From assembly GCA_022539475.1 (NCBI GenBank), contig VCMS01000254.1, positions 1-43,005 of the forward strand: 43,005 bases of DNA, in the 5' to 3' direction. This stretch comes from Gracilaria domingensis. Lineage: Eukaryota; Rhodophyta; Florideophyceae; Gracilariales; Gracilariaceae. A program made the position numbers and the translations under genes. A model generated the notes under the pieces. That model ran no database searches, was not told the DNA's origin, and saw only the letters and a list, made by a program, of their open reading frames with translations. Shown in pieces: positions 42,795-43,005 of this stretch (positions are counted from its first letter, which is position 1; every line of letters begins with the position of its first letter).

Positions 42795-43004
42795 TTATGA
42801 GAAACCTTCAGCCCGGCATGCTTGGGCCTTGTAGCACAGTGAACTCAGTTCAATATTGACAACTCCTATTCGTTCGCCTCTAGTAACAGGCTGTTCAGCA
42901 ACAATCCAAGAGAAGATATAAACTCGGACCGTGTTGTGGAGATGACCGTAATATGCTGCCAAAGGTGTTAGTTCTTCTCTGTTAAGAGCCTTATAAAACT
43001 TCAA
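42795..43004 (-). CDS. Unrecognised partial ORF at the window edge
   Basis: About 69 codons on the minus strand, open at the right window edge, ending at 42795. The content (NREELTPLAAYYGHLHNTVR) faintly recalls an ankyrin-type TPLxxAxxxGH pattern, but one partial match is not enough for a call. The ORF at 42332-42595 on the same strand has no recognisable content and may be chance. Confidence 0.25.
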   Translation of the reverse strand: MKFYKALNREELTPLAAYYGHLHNTVRVYIFSWIVAEQPVTRGERIGVVNIELSSLCYKAQACRAEGFS

Positions 43005-43005
43005 G

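Overview
This window is nuclear DNA from a eukaryote rich in transposons. The sequence shows a Ty3/Gypsy pol with a chromodomain, a separate Ty3-type gag, a Plavaka-like DNA transposon with a zinc-finger start, and damaged copies of strictly eukaryotic genes: DNA polymerase delta, the proteasome scaffold ECM29, serine palmitoyltransferase subunit 2 and an ERGIC-53/VIP36-type L-lectin. Coding stretches are mostly intronless. A red alga (Florideophyceae, Chondrus-like) is my best guess, from the style of the transposons and the low intron density. I could not run a search, so treat this as inference.

Layout. 1-5046: 3' part of a decayed Ty3/Gypsy element on + (linker, RT, RNase H, integrase, tail, chromodomain). 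5320-10500: about 5 kb of unrecognised, decayed coding sequence on the minus strand, apparently two genes, running antisense to and towards the pol. 11395-13170: two related segments of about 330 bp in inverted orientation, probably LTR parts. 13431-16127: TATA box and decayed gag of a second Ty3/Gypsy element on +. 16598-17912: non-coding stretch full of hairpins, with a tandem duplication of about 340 bp. 18278-21195: broken Plavaka-like transposase with a 53-base assembly gap. 21283-21947: six near-perfect GC-rich palindromes built on a TTAGGGTA/TACCCTAA core; a second copy of the element, inverted, is at 41524-41819.

22454-27278 holds the best preserved genes: a ParB-like protein, a dead and an intact copy of a HAD phosphatase lying tail to tail, and a ketopantoate-reductase-like protein. 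27676-41200 is a gene graveyard: the C-terminal half of ribulose-phosphate 3-epimerase, a G-rich coiled-coil ORF, the C-terminal half of polymerase delta, the C-terminal half of guanylate kinase, an LCB2-type serine palmitoyltransferase, ECM29 and an L-type lectin. All but the coiled-coil ORF are broken by stops, frameshifts or truncation. A repeat of about 330-370 bp occurs three times here (29625, 30060 and inverted at 33431) and abuts two of the gene fragments. Three related hairpins lie in tandem at 28058-28397.

No pathway or operon joins these genes. What unites the window is decay and repeat activity. The strongest leads are the antisense gene block beside the Ty3 pol, the palindrome element and the tandem hairpin array.
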